Shown piece by piece: positions 44,801 to 56,599 of a DNA stretch of 64,000 bases. The position numbers and the translations under genes were made by a program. Numbering within the stretch: position 1 is the first letter of the stretch; every line of letters starts with the position of its first letter. Source of the stretch: Eumeta japonica (taxonomy: Eukaryota > Arthropoda > Insecta > Lepidoptera > Psychidae); the NCBI GenBank assembly GCA_005406025.1, contig BGZK01001290.1:1-64000 (forward strand), in the 5' to 3' direction. The notes under the pieces are model-generated. The model saw nothing but the letters and a program-made list of their open reading frames with translations, did no database searches and had not been told where the DNA came from.

Positions 44801-47800
44801 ATTTGTTGAAGTGTTATAAAAATGTAAAAAAATAATACTGACAGAGAGCGCTTGTAATGTTCCTCCTTGAAAGGCTGTAGGTGCGAGAAGCGTCGGTGGC
44901 ACTCCGCTGCCGGCGACCACCGTGCGACACACCAGGAGCCAGTTAAATAGTGCTTGTGCATCCACGCCGCGCGCTAGCACCAGCGATGCCGCCGCACTGT
45001 CTACTGTACTCTCAACGTTTTGTTGGAGTCGAGCCTGAAGGAGTTCAATTTTGATTAATATTTACAGTTGGATTAATATTTGTCAAAAGTTTGTCTACAA
45101 TACATATATACAATACAATAATCCATCAAATAATAAAGGCCTGTTAATTAAACGGGCTTGACTGTTAATGAGATAATATGACCTCTGCTCCGAGTCAAAA
45201 TTAGTGTAATCTGTAAAAAAAAAACCTAGTTTTATTTTTTCCTTTTAATGTGATATTTACATTAAATTATAAACATAATTATTAAATATTCCAAATTACA
45301 AGGTGCTAATTTTTAAACAGGGCTATAATGTGTTTCCAACATAAAATTTATGGTTTATTTTAGTATAGTTAATATTTCTTTGTTTATTATGTTTATGATA
45401 TTTCTTTTTGTCTATTTCATGCTACATAAATTAGAATATTAACAATGAAAAGAGACCATGCACATGTAAAAATTATGATTTTACCAAATTTACACTCTTA
45501 TTGAAATTACCTCTGTTTTATTTATCTTTTTGATATCTTCATCTTCAAAGCCCATCTGGGATAAGAAATTATCAGAATCTAAATCTTCTTCATCACCAGA
45601 TCCACCTTCAGTCTTTTTCGGTTCCTGATTAATTTTAGCTTCATCCATAGTATTGTAACAACTGTCTGTTGAGTTGTTCTTCTTATTGCCTTGACTATTT
45701 GGACTATTGAGTTTTTGTTTGCCTTCTGGTCTTAGTGGCATTTCAAATTCTATATCTATAATAAAATTAAATTCATTGTAAAGTGACATATATTTTATTG
45801 TACTTAGTTCATTTATTATGAGTTTCAAGAGTGATATTTGATTCCGGTCTGTCCGATTTTAATTTTTTGTTACATTTGCTTTCTTGCTTGTAGTTTCAAT
45901 TAACTGATATACTACATATATCATAATCCCTCTTTTAATAACGATTTATACAAAATATATAACAAAATGAGGGTGAATTTCATACAATGTATAAAGGAAA
46001 TTGTCATTGGGTTCCTTATTCTTAAATAACATATTTAAAAAAGTGAAATAATGACCTAATAATTATAGTTTATTATATCTTGCATATGTTTGTGTGTGTT
46101 CCAAGAAATATCTTCATAACTTACATGTGTCAAACATATAATACATACGCGCGTGCGTGCGTGATTGTCATTTAGTTATTATTTTATACATTTTTAATTT
46201 TTGGGATGATACCACAATTTCCGCAATGGGTGCCACCCATTATGCCACTGGTGGAAGCTATTTTAAAAACAAGAACTTCGAAATATGCAGTAAATATAAA
46301 TTGTGTTTCTTGATATTAAAATTAGCATTAATTACATTTAACATTGCGCATTGAATGAATAAAATAAGTAAAGGATGTAAAATACTTATTTTAAGTATAG
46401 TTTTTTTTTTTTAATTTTTGATGCAAGAAAAGGAATTTAAGAACAGATATCATTGGTGTTGACCTAAAAGTTTTATGATAAAATTTGAAATCATAGATAA
46501 AGGATATCATTATTGCGTAAAGAAGTTAAATAAAACAGAGGTATGCAAAATATAAATATTAAGTAGAATTACATCAAGTTTTGAATACAAGCATGATTTT
46601 AATAATTATAGACATTCCATAAATATGGATAACATTTATATTGAAAACAATAAACAGATGTAGAATACATTACTTAAAAAATTAGAATAGATTAAAATAC
46701 ATATAGTGAAATGTTTCCAAGTACAATAGTGATATTGATGAACCTTATCAATATGTTATTTTAGGGCTTCGAGCCAAAATGCTAAAAATGGAACCCAAAT
46801 AGTTTCGCCATTTCCGTCGTGTCACAGGTATTTTATTCAAAAACTACAAGACACACATTGATGAAATTTAATGTGTAGGTGTCTTGTATAAATATTTTTA
46901 AGGGGCAATTCATTCAATTAACAGAAGCTGAAAAAAAATTTTCTTAGCAAACATTAACGTGTGCCATACACTTAGACAGTTCTTTTAAAAACACTAAGGT
47001 TTCTAAATAATTTTTTTGATTACGTGAATAATTTCGGAAATAATCGCTCCGAAAATAGCAGAAATTGTGTCCCCGCCTTTATTTTCTAAACTATATATCC
47101 AAAAATGATGAAAAAAATAAAGAAGGTAACACTTAATAAATACTTTCAATAAAAATTATTTTGAATATGATCGGATATACTGTTTTTGAATTATTGCCGA
47201 AAAACCGAACTTCTAAACAAAAGGTAATAAATGCCATGAAGATACATCTTTTGCTGATGAACTTTAGTTTACACTAGTTTAAAAGTAATAGTCGACATAC
47301 CTATTTGCTTTTCTAGCTATAAGTGACTAAAGTGCTTATAACTATTCTGTGGAAACATGATCAAAGTGTAACAACATACTTTTTTATCTGTAGTGCATTT
47401 CTTTGTAATAATAGCTTTGGAACCCTATAATGAGCATGGTTTGACATGTTGTTGGCCAGTTTTTATGTTTAAAATTAACATATGGGAAGAGAGAATGAAT
47501 ACACCTTATATAATTTTCATTCTTTTACTTTTATATAAAGATATATAAGATGTATTTCCAAGAGGAAATTTCGTCACTAACCTTCACGTCTAAGCGCATG
47601 TCTAAGTCCACGGGTGGTGGGTGCGATCAGGGCTGTCAATTCAGTCTCACCACAGAGGCCGGCCGCGCGGAACAGGCATGTGAATGCGCCCGCGCATACA
47701 TAGAAGTATGGGCAGTGGCGCGCACGTATGATTCAAGAATATTTTATTATCACTATATGACATATAATAATAAAATAAAATTTAAGTCCATTCAATAGAA

Positions 47801-50800
47801 ATAAAATAAATATCAACATAATGAATTGAATAAGAAAAAAATATTGCATTTCTGTACATTAATATTACATTTCACATGAATACCTGAAATAAGGATCGAA
47901 AACTTTCTTCCCACTCTTTATACAGTGATTGTTTTACTTCTTCATTGTTAGCAATAAAGTTGTTTGTTCCTGAAATTCGTACAGATGTCCTTGGGAAAAG
48001 ATTCACCCAGGGTAAGTGTGGATGCTGCCAGTACAAGCAAGTTTGATGGAACAATGCTCTTGGAGAGGTATCTAAAGTTGACGATGACTTTGTGTTGAGA
48101 CAACGCACAAAACTGTAAAATAGAATATATTTTTTTTTGCCATATAATTTACACAAAGTAATTATTTTTTCAAATATATCCCCAATTTATTGATAATATA
48201 CTTTAATTATAAGTGTATTACAGTCATAAATGGTTGATATTTTTATTATACAATTTGTGTGAAGTTTCACTATTTATGAATTTCATACAAGTATTTATTC
48301 AAATAATACCCAGTAATGCCTGAAGCTTCCTCGCTGGCTTTCAGTTGCCTGTTCCATGCAAATGGCTTTGGTGACATGAGTTTCAATCGAGTTTTTAATG
48401 TCCAATCAATGGGTAAATGCTTATATTTTGTTTCCATCGTCTGAAAATTGCAAATTAACATTTATTACAATATCTAATCATCACATAGAGTAAATTGTTT
48501 AATAATATTAAAATACTTATACTATTAAAATTTCCGTGATGTACGTAAAATCAATTTTAATATAAATTCAAGTTACAATTTGGGATACTTTAAATGATTA
48601 ATGCATAATCAGCATTTGATAATAATTTTAAAAGCTTCCATATTATGGCAGTACATTAACACACATACACAGAAAACGTAATGGAATGTATTTGTCACTT
48701 CAACATCTCTGATAACCATAATAATTATTTAATTCTGTTGACATACTGAGAAATGCTACTTTCTAATTTACAAAATATTATCAGTGAAAAGAAATCTAAT
48801 TTTATGAACAAAATTTGGTTATATGTCTATGTTCATTATTGTTTAAAGACAATATAATGAACGTAGAAAAAGACAATTTTGTTTGACATGGTAATATAGT
48901 TAACACTTAATTCTAATAAAATCCCTTAAGAATATTTTTATTTTTCAGTACATTTTTTGTCATTGATACAATCTTTTCAGAAAGAGACAACATAAATAGT
49001 CAAAATCTGTTATAATGACATCGAAGGGACTACTCATATTTAATGGTAAAAATTGATAGTTGTAACAATTGGTGAACTTTTCTCTGCTCATTTTTTTCTG
49101 ACAATGCCGGGGTGAGTTGGGAAACGTTGAATCCACCTGCTCATCTAGTAAACTAAATCTTGACGAAAACATTGAGCAAAATAGTTTGCTTTTTGAATTG
49201 ATCCATTATTTGTTCTTTGATATTGAAACCACTTTAACAAAGCTTTTTCTATTTTCATATGCTTCCTTGTTTGGGCTCGTTTCATTTTCAAAAAAAATTT
49301 GTCATAAAAGGTTTTAATTTTTTCCCTCTCTTTCCAAATGGTTGAAATTGTCCAGTGTGATACACCATATTCTTTTGCCAAGTCTTTGTTTGGAATTCTG
49401 CTCTCTAGCTATGAAATAATATGGGATTTTTCTTGGATATTAATTTTTCTTTTTTTTGCAACATGTTAAAAGTTTCACTATTAACTCAACAATATGTTTT
49501 GGTGCACCTTGTGTACTGATAAGTAAAAAACTGACTGAAGAGCTGTGAAGAAGCGGGCCTTGAGTCTACGGGATGCATGGGTTTTGTCTCTAAGAATTAC
49601 AAAAAACCATAAAGTCGACATGTTATGTTTACTTTTACGATAATAGCCATTGACCATTGTATGGTGCCTATTCAAACTGTTTACTATTGTAACAGCTGAA
49701 CTGTCCTTCTATGGATATAATTCCCAAAACATTAGTCAAATGTGGTCGCCAATGCGTACGCGCGGTAGCAATGTTAAAGCAATGTTTTTGATAAGGCAGT
49801 CATATAGTATTCAGCCGGGACCTTTGCTTTTGGTCAATATAACCAGTATGTTGTTCTAAACGATGTCGCCATAAACAGTTTCAACTGCAGGTTCATTTTT
49901 TGTCATTGACAGAATCTTTTCAGAAAAAGACGAACAACTTTTATAAACATAAGCTAAATAGCTACAATTGGTTAGCAAATACAAGACGAGTCCTTCTTTT
50001 AGTATTTGCTAATAAAAAAAAATTCTGTCTTTGAAATAATTTTTTTTATGCCGATTTCTTTTTTATTTCTGAAGCTGGATGAAATGAGATGAGAAAATGG
50101 ATGCCCAAGCATTACTATTACTTATATATTAATATATATTTTTTAAATGGTTAGAATATATCTTTTAAACTGGTTATTTAATTGTAACATTTCTTTATAA
50201 ATTTGATTATAAAAACAAATACAGATGCCATACACATATTATTTAAACCTTGAAAGTGGGAATCTTGGAATTGTGAACATATATTTTCTACTTGTATTTA
50301 GATTATGGCAGTCATGCACTTAGACTATTTATTGTGTATGCTCATATATATGTTAATTTCATAAATGTACTGATTATAGACAATAAGATGTTTTCTTTAC
50401 TGTGAGTTATTAAACTATATTAAGATTTTATCTTGTATATATCTCATATCACTCTATTAAAAAATATGTATTGTTTAAATGTCATTATGTTAAAATAAAC
50501 TGTTCTCACTGCTGCCACATCTGTTAATAAATTGTCTCATGCATCTAATTGTAAAATCTGCAAAACTTAAGTTTAACAACAACTCATAATATATGAATCT
50601 TACTACATATAAATTTTCATCTAAGATAATGCCTAAAAACACAGTTTAATTAAATAAATTCAGAAATGTACTTCATCATTTAAGATGGCTAGAGATTATA
50701 TTTTCAAAAGATTTTGTCATTAATTATAATAAAAAATATAAATAAAATTGTTGAACCTGTTCAAGCTCATTGTGATCTGCAGTATATTTTTGTAGATAAT

Positions 50801-51425
50801 TAGAAAATGTTGACAATTTATCTGTCTTAATTTCTTTGGTAGATGCTACTACATTAACAGATGAAAGATTAATAAGTTTTAGTATTGTATTATCACTCGA
50901 ATCATCTACTTGTGAGTATTCATCGTCAGTTTTGACTTTCTTATTTGGTTGGTTATTTGTTCTGAAAAGATTTAACTATCATTAGTGGGCTAAGAAATTA
51001 CTAAGCCTAAAACAAGAAGCTGTTGAATGTAATACCGTACTTAGAAAAGGGATTTCGTCGCTTCTCTCCATTTACAATCCTGGAAAAGTTGACATCAGTA
51101 CGTGGTGAATTGCTGCTAGATGGATTATTTGAAGTAAATGGTTGTCCTAAACGTTCCTAAGGAAATAAATTTATAATAAATTGCGTTTTATTATGATCTA
51201 TAAAGCGCATAACAGCGGGAAATAACACAATCAACGTAGGAATAAGAACTCATTATAAGGCTGTGTGTTTTTATCAGTTTGTTTTTAAGTAAAAATATCT
51301 CATTAGAATTTTTCATAAAAAATATGTGAGAAGATATTTCTTACCTGCAATGCTTTCTTTCGTTTTTTTAATCGATGTAACTTCATAATTTCATCTGGTT
51401 TTTTCCAGGGCGATGTAGTCGTCAT
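40202..51425 (-). CDS. Donson: DONSON / humpty dumpty replication-fork protein, 11 exons
   Basis: Minus-strand exons in transcript order: 51425-51345, 51156-51041, 50961-50757, 48440-48310, 48112-47884, 47726-47582, 45755-45511, 45034-44843, 42466-42270, 40729-40702, 40373-40202. All junction phases fit except where noted. Recognition blocks are 'KRRNPF', '[20 protein letters not shown]', '[20 protein letters not shown]', '[20 protein letters not shown]', '[18 protein letters not shown]', '[15 protein letters not shown]', '[20 protein letters not shown]' and the final '..CYSW'. These align by eye with vertebrate DONSON (FYVC..FT.LFRAAG, ALISPTTRGLR.A, LPPTLLSPVAFRG). DONSON supports CMG helicase assembly and fork stability in the nucleus; its fly orthologue is humpty dumpty. 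Odd points: an unusual acceptor at exon 6, a 2-base loss in exon 9 and a 28-nt exon 10. Confidence 0.9.
40374..41460 (+). other. Donson intronic sequence with broken coding-like plus-strand frames
   Basis: On the plus strand 40726-40833 reads '[20 protein letters not shown]' and '[15 protein letters not shown]' before a TGA, then coding-like pieces separated by stops. 41141-41274 reads '[20 protein letters not shown]' and '[20 protein letters not shown]' to TGA. 41375-41470 reads '[20 protein letters not shown]'. I cannot assign these to a family. They may be a decayed gene or transposon inserted antisense in the intron, or AT-rich chance readings. Confidence 0.3.
41003..41253. repeat. Tandem duplication, two copies of about 125 bp
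   Basis: Copies at about 41003-41127 and 41129-41253 share 'aatggagttatttaatttgc', 'atgtccaggtatgagaa', 'tgatgtttgaatgc' and 'tacatgatcttattggaaga' (with small indels), differing mainly by one- to two-base indels. Confidence 0.9.
41779..41811. repeat. (AT)n microsatellite
   Basis: About 16 uninterrupted AT units. Confidence 0.95.
42270..42466 (-). CDS. Donson: Donson exon 9, with a 2-base frame break
   Basis: Acceptor AATTCAG; reads '[20 protein letters not shown]' and 'PLLPGGVH', then one frame over '[20 protein letters not shown]' and '[16 protein letters not shown]' to a GTTAGT donor in phase 1. It is strongly GC-rich relative to surroundings. Loss of one CG unit from CACGCGCTG would explain the break. 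Confidence 0.82.
42467..44842 (-). other. Donson intron 8, no gene recognised
   Basis: AT-rich. 43440-43580 is locally GC-richer ('cggtcgtcatcggcgagcgc') without coding character. It contains a 13-bp perfect hairpin at 44424-44455. Confidence 0.5.
44424..44455. repeat. Perfect 13-bp inverted repeat, 6-nt loop
   Basis: Arms GCCCTCTACATCA (44424-44436) and its complement (44443-44455), loop CAACCA. Confidence 0.85.
44843..45755 (-). CDS. Donson: Donson exons 7-8
   Basis: Exon 7 (45755-45511) after ATTATAG reads '[20 protein letters not shown]', an Asn/Lys/Ser linker, and '[20 protein letters not shown]' to GTAATT. Exon 8 (45034-44843, 64 codons) after CTTCAG reads '[20 protein letters not shown]', '[20 protein letters not shown]' and '[17 protein letters not shown]' to GTCAGT. 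The PPTLL.P.AF.GGT block is a strong DONSON signature. Confidence 0.88.
45756..47581 (-). other. Donson intron 6, repeat-like, no gene recognised
   Basis: 46740-47110 has the look of an old dispersed repeat ('aatcgctccgaaaatagcag', 'gtgtccccgcctttattttc'). 46140-46165 is a short (CG)(TG) run. No coding exon fits. Confidence 0.45.
47582..48440 (-). CDS. Donson: Donson exons 4-6: conserved core
   Basis: Exon 4 (48440-48310) reads '[20 protein letters not shown]' and '[16 protein letters not shown]'. A GTATTA donor at 48309 leaves two bases, exactly matching the one-base start of exon 5. Exon 5 (48112-47884) reads '[20 protein letters not shown]' and '[20 protein letters not shown]' to GTATTC. 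Exon 6 (about 47726-47582) reads '[20 protein letters not shown]' and '[20 protein letters not shown]', ending in phase 1 at GTTAGT. At the expected start of exon 6 the sequence is CATA|CGTGCG with no AG. Confidence 0.88.
48952..49928. repeat. Two direct copies of a ~38-bp sequence flanking the pogo fragment
   Basis: 'cattttttgtcattga' + 'aatcttttcagaaa' + 'agac' occurs at 48951-48988 and 49890-49928 with three or so differences. Weak similarity continues for about 100 bp, suggesting two overlapping copies of one element. Confidence 0.7.
49060..49460 (-). pseudogene. pogo/Tigger-type (CENP-B-like) transposase N-terminal fragment
   Basis: Minus-strand reading from about 49450: '[14 protein letters not shown]', a stop, '[20 protein letters not shown]', '[20 protein letters not shown]', '[20 protein letters not shown]'. 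Then, in another frame near 49135-49090, '[16 protein letters not shown]'. This is the psq-like helix-turn-helix followed by the CENP-B HTH domain found in pogo elements and jerky-like proteins. The DDE domain is absent. Broken by a stop and a frameshift; a dead insertion in a Donson intron. Confidence 0.8.
50757..50961 (-). CDS. Donson: Donson exon 3
   Basis: Acceptor CTTTTCAG; the first base completes the Lys codon left by exon 2. Reads '[20 protein letters not shown]', '[15 protein letters not shown]' and '[15 protein letters not shown]' to a GTTCAA donor in phase 0. Poorly conserved linker between the N-terminus and the first core block. Confidence 0.8.
51041..51425 (-). CDS. Donson: Donson exons 1-2
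   Basis: Exon 1 (51425-51345, 27 codons) starts [20 protein letters not shown] and ends LQ at GTAAG. Exon 2 (51156-51041) after CCTTAG reads '[20 protein letters not shown]' and '[13 protein letters not shown]', leaving two bases at a GTACGG donor. The basic KRRNPF motif after a Ser-rich linker matches the DONSON N-terminus. The start codon is the first in-frame ATG after the upstream AT-rich sequence. Confidence 0.85.
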
Positions 51426-51740
51426 TCTCTTGGTATCTTCTTATTATTCGGTATGTTTAAAAAAATAAATATTTTTATAAAATTGAACTCGAATAAAAAA
51501 AGTATAAAAATGTAAACAAAAAATGCAAGCAAATGAAAAAGCCGCGGTTAGGATTATTTACTAGTGTTGATTGACAATTGGACATATTCTAAACTCTTCT
51601 CTATGGACGTATGGGCATGATGCAAAAGGTGTTGATATTTGAACAATGGTGACATTGAAGTTTGGTAAATTGTGTAGTTAATAGGTACACTATATTTTAG
51701 GAAGTACGGTTTAAACTGAGAATTATTTGGAGGCAGTATC
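51426..51740. other. Upstream region of Donson, no feature beyond AT-rich sequence
   Basis: Presumed promoter of Donson (minus strand). No TATA or initiator can be assigned with confidence. Confidence 0.4.
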
Positions 51741-51749
51741 TAAAGAGTT

Positions 51750-52740
51750 ACGTCTACTTTTTATGGTGCTTCTTTACCAAATCTATCAGCCTAAATTGGC
51801 TTAGGCAACTATTGAGAAATGTATCGAGCGTTAAAGTCAAATGTATTTTTCTGATATCGACAGAGACTATAGATTTCCACATGTAATGATTTTCGCCCAG
51901 CTTTCTTGTTTTACTGACTTTCATTAATGTTAATCTTTTCATGCAAGCTCGTTAGTTTCGAGTATTTAAAATCTGGCCTTTTTTAATATGCTACCAATTT
52001 GGTCTTGTTAGGATTTTCTAGGGCAATCTTGGCCGTGATTTTCATCATACACACTCGCGCTGTAGATTTATTTTTTCAGTCTACTTTGGCCAAACCATTG
52101 AACCATACCCTTTTCTACTTTAGAACTATATCTTACTATATCTTTGAAATCTTTCTGACATTAACGTTTCTACAATTTATCTTTCAAAGACACTCCACAC
52201 ATGGTACGTAAAGATTGCATCTCTACTGTACTGATGTCAATTTCAATTTTCTTCTGCTATACCGAACTATCACTACTACAGATAAGCGTAGAGATCAGAA
52301 CTCCATTCAAAATTTCGCTTGTACATCTCAGATTTTATTTACAGTCTCGTTTATAACACTTTCAATAATAATTTCGACATAAACTGTGCCAACGAGATTG
52401 CGTAGATTTATACGGTGGTAATGTGTAAACCTGTTGTGAATCTTTCCCTTTATAGAGAAGTACAATGACGACTTTGCACCAATCATTAGGTACCCTACAG
52501 TTTTTCCAGCATTTATTAAGGAGATGGTACAGCAGGCTTGCCATTATATCCTCGCCGCCTCTTTGCATCTCCGATGAAACCGGATCAAGTCCGGCAGCTT
52601 TACCAACTTTCATGCGTTTTAGTGCTTTCATGATTTCGTCTATGGTAATTTTATTTTTATCATATTTCATATATTCATCTGCAGTATTATAATATTGTGA
52701 TCTGCAAGTCTATCCTCACATACGAAAGACTTTCGAAATT
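51750..52740 (-). mobile_element. RTE-like LINE reverse-transcriptase fragment, minus strand
   Basis: 52670-52440 reads 'ITIDEIMKALKRMKVGKAAG', 'LDPVSSEMQRGGEDIMASLL' and 'NKCWKNCRVPNDWCKVVIVL', 'LYKGKDSQQV', the opening RT blocks. Further down, in other frames, 'MQSLRTMCGVSLKDK' appears near 52220-52170. These phrases (K..GKAAG.D.VSSEM, VP.DW.KA.IV.LYKGKG) are of a LINE type abundant in Lepidoptera. The YADD block is not visible; decayed, with several stops. Confidence 0.8.
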
Positions 52741-55700
52741 ATTCTACCCTCGCTCTTTCATATGAAGTTCCTGATACAGTAAACATCCATTATCGTCACT
52801 AATCACATTTATATACAATGTCTTGGAACTATTCCGGGTCTTTCTTATCACATTCGATAAAACTTTTTGGTTTGCCTGGAAATTATTTAAGAATCACTAG
52901 TTACAGCGTTTTTTTATTTTTATTTCTTTCTTCTTTTCACACATTTTTTCATTTTTGTTTGTTTATATATACATACTTTTAGTCTCTTTTACCTGATCTT
53001 TCAAACTGTCCTTTCTTCATAATTTATGGTTAGCCTTTGTTGACAATAAATTCAGCTATGCCTCAAGCGATTTGATTATTTATTATGTAGTGGGCAGAAG
53101 ATTAAGAATTTCCAAATGGTGTAGCTACGGATTTTTAAATTTTTGGTTTTGCTTCGCTGATATTTATCAATATTCAATACAAATTCGGTGGTTTAGGGTG
53201 CTAAAAATTGGACTTCGTCATTAAAATATTTGTCACGTAGATATATTCAAAAATTCTGATAAAAACGTTAGGAATTTAAAAAAAGGAACGAAACTTCACC
53301 CTCAATTATATGTATGAAAAGATACTCCTATTTTTTTTTTCTTATGAAATTATAAGGTGGATTAGATATGCTGCCAGTATAATTTCATTGCCATCGATGA
53401 AAACATTGCGGAGTTATAAGATTGTGGCATATGGACGGACGGGCAGACAGTCATGACGAAATTATAAGGGTTTCTTTTCCGTCTTCTGAAACTGAACTTT
53501 AACAAAAACGGTCGACTTTATTGCCTATGCGATGTTTAAATAACATGATAGAACTTTTTAATTTCATACACGACACCAATGCGGCTGGATGCAATCCTAG
53601 CAGCGACAGAATAACAATATTACGGAACCCTAAAGACGCGAGTTCAGGCAACGCTTACCTTACATATTTCTGCCGTCCTCACCTAAAAAACTTACACTCA
53701 TTTAAAGGAAAAATACGAGTCTTGTTCAAAAACATTATCGGATGCTAATGTGATATCCTGGTCGGGCCCCATCGGGGCGACACACTTAATGAGCTGTCAT
53801 CTTATTAAATGGTTCCACCTCGTCGGACGTTAGCTCTACCGCACACGGTTCTTCCTCAATTCAAATAAACTAGGTATAGCTTTTTTTTTTTTTATATAAA
53901 TTGTTGTTTAAAATTGCTCCTACCTTGTAAAAGTAGAATTTTTGGAACAATAGATAATAATTTGTTTTTAAAATTTTGGCTAATCTAAATATTTTTGAAG
54001 TTAAATTATATTGCAACCTGTTACTTTAAATTTTTGTATTTATATGGGGAAAACACTAATGGCTTCAGTGGAGTGGAACTTAGAGACAGGTTACGTTTCA
54101 TAGTGGTCAGTTGTGTGTTTTTGTTACGATACCGTCATTAGCATTCAGATATTTTAAAAATTGAACGAATGAATACCCAAAAATTATGGCATAATTTTTA
54201 TAGGTAAAGAGTATGTATTGAATTCAAAACATGAACAAAACCCATCACGTACTTTTTTAAATCTGCAGAACCGTTTGTTTACTTAAATATTTAAATTGGA
54301 TGTTAGATTAAAAACAGTGCAAGAGTGAATTTTCTGTAATAAAAGTATTAAGCAATCTATAATTAATTATTTACGATGTGGTTTTGTTGAAGTCTGTTTA
54401 ACACTTTATAGGCAGTGTTTTTGGGAGAAATATCCTTTCATTTTAAACGTTTCTAGACATGGTCTTAGCTTTGTATAAACGACAAATAAATCACAAGAGT
54501 TAACGCTGGGACCTATAAGCATCGAGTTGCAGTTATTTTACTTTTTATGGTAGATTTTAGGTCGCGTGCTCTATGATCAGTGTCATTCATTGCATATGGT
54601 ATCACGTAGCTCTTTCCGAACTCGTTGTTCATTTTCAAGGACGTAATATAAAGATATTTGCAAATATTTTGCTGTAGTGTTCATTCGTTTCAGCTATTGG
54701 ATGCTCATGGTTGGAATAATAGCTAAACCTCTCCATAAGCTTAACAATGGTTCAGTTTAAAAGATAATATTGATCTCTTTGTAGAAGTTCGACCAATATA
54801 GGATTCTGTTTAAAAAAAAGTCCTTGAAACTAAACTTAGGAGACAGAACTTGGTTTTGATAAAGGATCGTACCTTTTCGCTGAAATATTAACATCAAGTT
54901 GTGTGTAGAAGGAAATGTAAAGCTTTGGGGTATAAAATATAGATATTCCGCAAATCCAGACAAAAATTCTGTGTGCTGTTGTGGTATATGTCATATGTCT
55001 ATAAACTTTCGCAAAAAAAGAGTACGAAGTCTGGCTATTAGCTTTTTTTAATTTCTCGCTATAAAAGTTGCTGTTTTCAGTCTGATTTTCGAAAATCGAG
55101 ATTTCTAGGATTTCATTTTGACTATTTTCCGAGTGATGTCTTTTAGATCTGTATGTATGTTTGTGTGTCTTAATCTCTCAAAAATTTTGAACAGATTAAT
55201 CGATTGAAACGTGGTTTGCAGTATTTAAAAAGGTTCACTCAAGGTTAAAGGTTTCCTTAAAATAAATGGGGTAGACTTTAAGAAATCTCAAAAATAAAAT
55301 TTTCAGAAAAAATGTTTTTGAGGTAACTTTCACATTATTTTATCGATCGATATAAAAATTCAATCCGATCTTTTCACTCAAAAGTTGTATCGATTACTAC
55401 AAACAACAATAATGTCAGTTGATTCGTTTAGAAGATGATATCACAGTTCAATTAATACAAAAAAGTACATTATTTAATAACAACTAAATAAAAAATGAAA
55501 AAAAAATGATAAATTATTGTTTCTAGTCAGATTTTATAAAATCAAGTTTCTTAAGATATTAACGTTTTAAAGCCATTTTAATGTTTTAAACTTTGAACAT
55601 TTTTTTAATTATGTCTGTATATCCTGGTGTGTGCGTTGGTGTGTGGAAAAGTTTCATTATTTTTAGCTTTAAAATTACATTGTATATATGTCCAGAATAC
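52741..55700. other. Intergenic, repeat-derived sequence, no gene recognised
   Basis: 53420-53760 contains 'catatggacggacgggcaga' and 'taagggtttcttttccgtct', wording I know from moth repeats, and an open frame at 53521-53745 with 'DRITILRNPKDAS' that fits the same repeat and not a gene. 53760-53870 is GC-richer. The remainder is AT-rich. Confidence 0.45.
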
Positions 55701-55734
55701 GGTTTAAATACGAACACAAGCATGTATATTAAGC

Positions 55735-56590
55735 CGAGAAAGTTGCAGTAAAATTTCTTTAGTTATGCTATTTGTATCGGATTAGTTTTGATATTTAATT
55801 GAATTCTATTGAATTGAAATCTCGTGAATTGTGTATTTATTTACGATTCTCTATTGAAACAATGAAACCGAAATGTTTTTGAAAAGATTGATCACTGATG
55901 ATAAAATATTTATTACCTACGACAAAAACGTGCAAAAAGATCAGGGTCGAAAGGTAAATAAACTCTACAGACTTTTGCTAATCCTGGATGAACTCGTAAT
56001 AAGTTGAAGCTGTATGTTATGTATATTACGGGATATGATATGTATATTATGGGATTGAAGGGCATTATTCATTGTTTGCCAACGGGTAAAACCATCAATT
56101 CGGATCTCTACTACCAACAGATTTGAGCAATAAGAAGAGAAATAATGACCGGAATGCTTAACGGATGATAAAGATGTGGTTTTTCACCATGATAATGCCA
56201 AACTACACACATTTTTAGCCACTCAGATATGCAATATTATTGAGAGCAATGTAGTAGCAAATATAGAGAAAGTTTGGTTGTGAAGTGTTAATGTGTCTGC
56301 CGTATAGTCCTAACTTTACACCTTCAGATTTTCACCTGTTTCAGTCTCTTCAGAATTCTTCATGTAGAGTTAAGTTAACTTCAAGAGGACTATCAAAACT
56401 ACGTATGGCAGTTTTTGGATCAGAAGTCCCAAAATTTTTACAGCAATGGGATGTCATTACCTATAAAATGACAAGTTGTCATACAGAATGACATATATAT
56501 ATAAAATATGACAAGTTATCTTGAATTTATGTACAAAATACGAAAAAACTTTATACTCGACTTTATCCGTATATAGTCGTCCCAAAAAAT
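55735..56590 (+). mobile_element. Second degenerate mariner copy
   Basis: Begins 'agaaagttgcagtaaaattt', related to the mariner start near 19460. Central phrases read 'KTINSDLYYQQI', 'FFTMIMPNYTHF' (frame-shifted form of the catalytic region) and at 56285 'MLMCLPYSPNFTPSDFHLFQ' with 'SLQNSS'. The 5' half of the transposase is largely deleted. Same family as the Mi-2 intron copy. Confidence 0.82.
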
Positions 56591-56599
56591 AATTACTTT

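Larger units (their letters stand above)
48441..50756 (-). other. Donson intron 3, hosting a pogo-type transposase fragment
   Basis: 2.3 kb, AT-rich. It carries a pogo/Tigger-like fragment (about 49000-49460) and two direct copies of a short repeat around 48952 and 49891. Confidence 0.6.

Noticed and set aside
46157..46354. 65-codon plus-strand ORF '[20 protein letters not shown]...'
   Set aside because: No motif, no splice context, lies in a repeat-rich Donson intron; probably chance or repeat-derived.
53521..53748. 75-codon ORF containing 'ILRNPKDAS'
   Set aside because: Falls in sequence I recognise as dispersed lepidopteran repeat, with no gene context.
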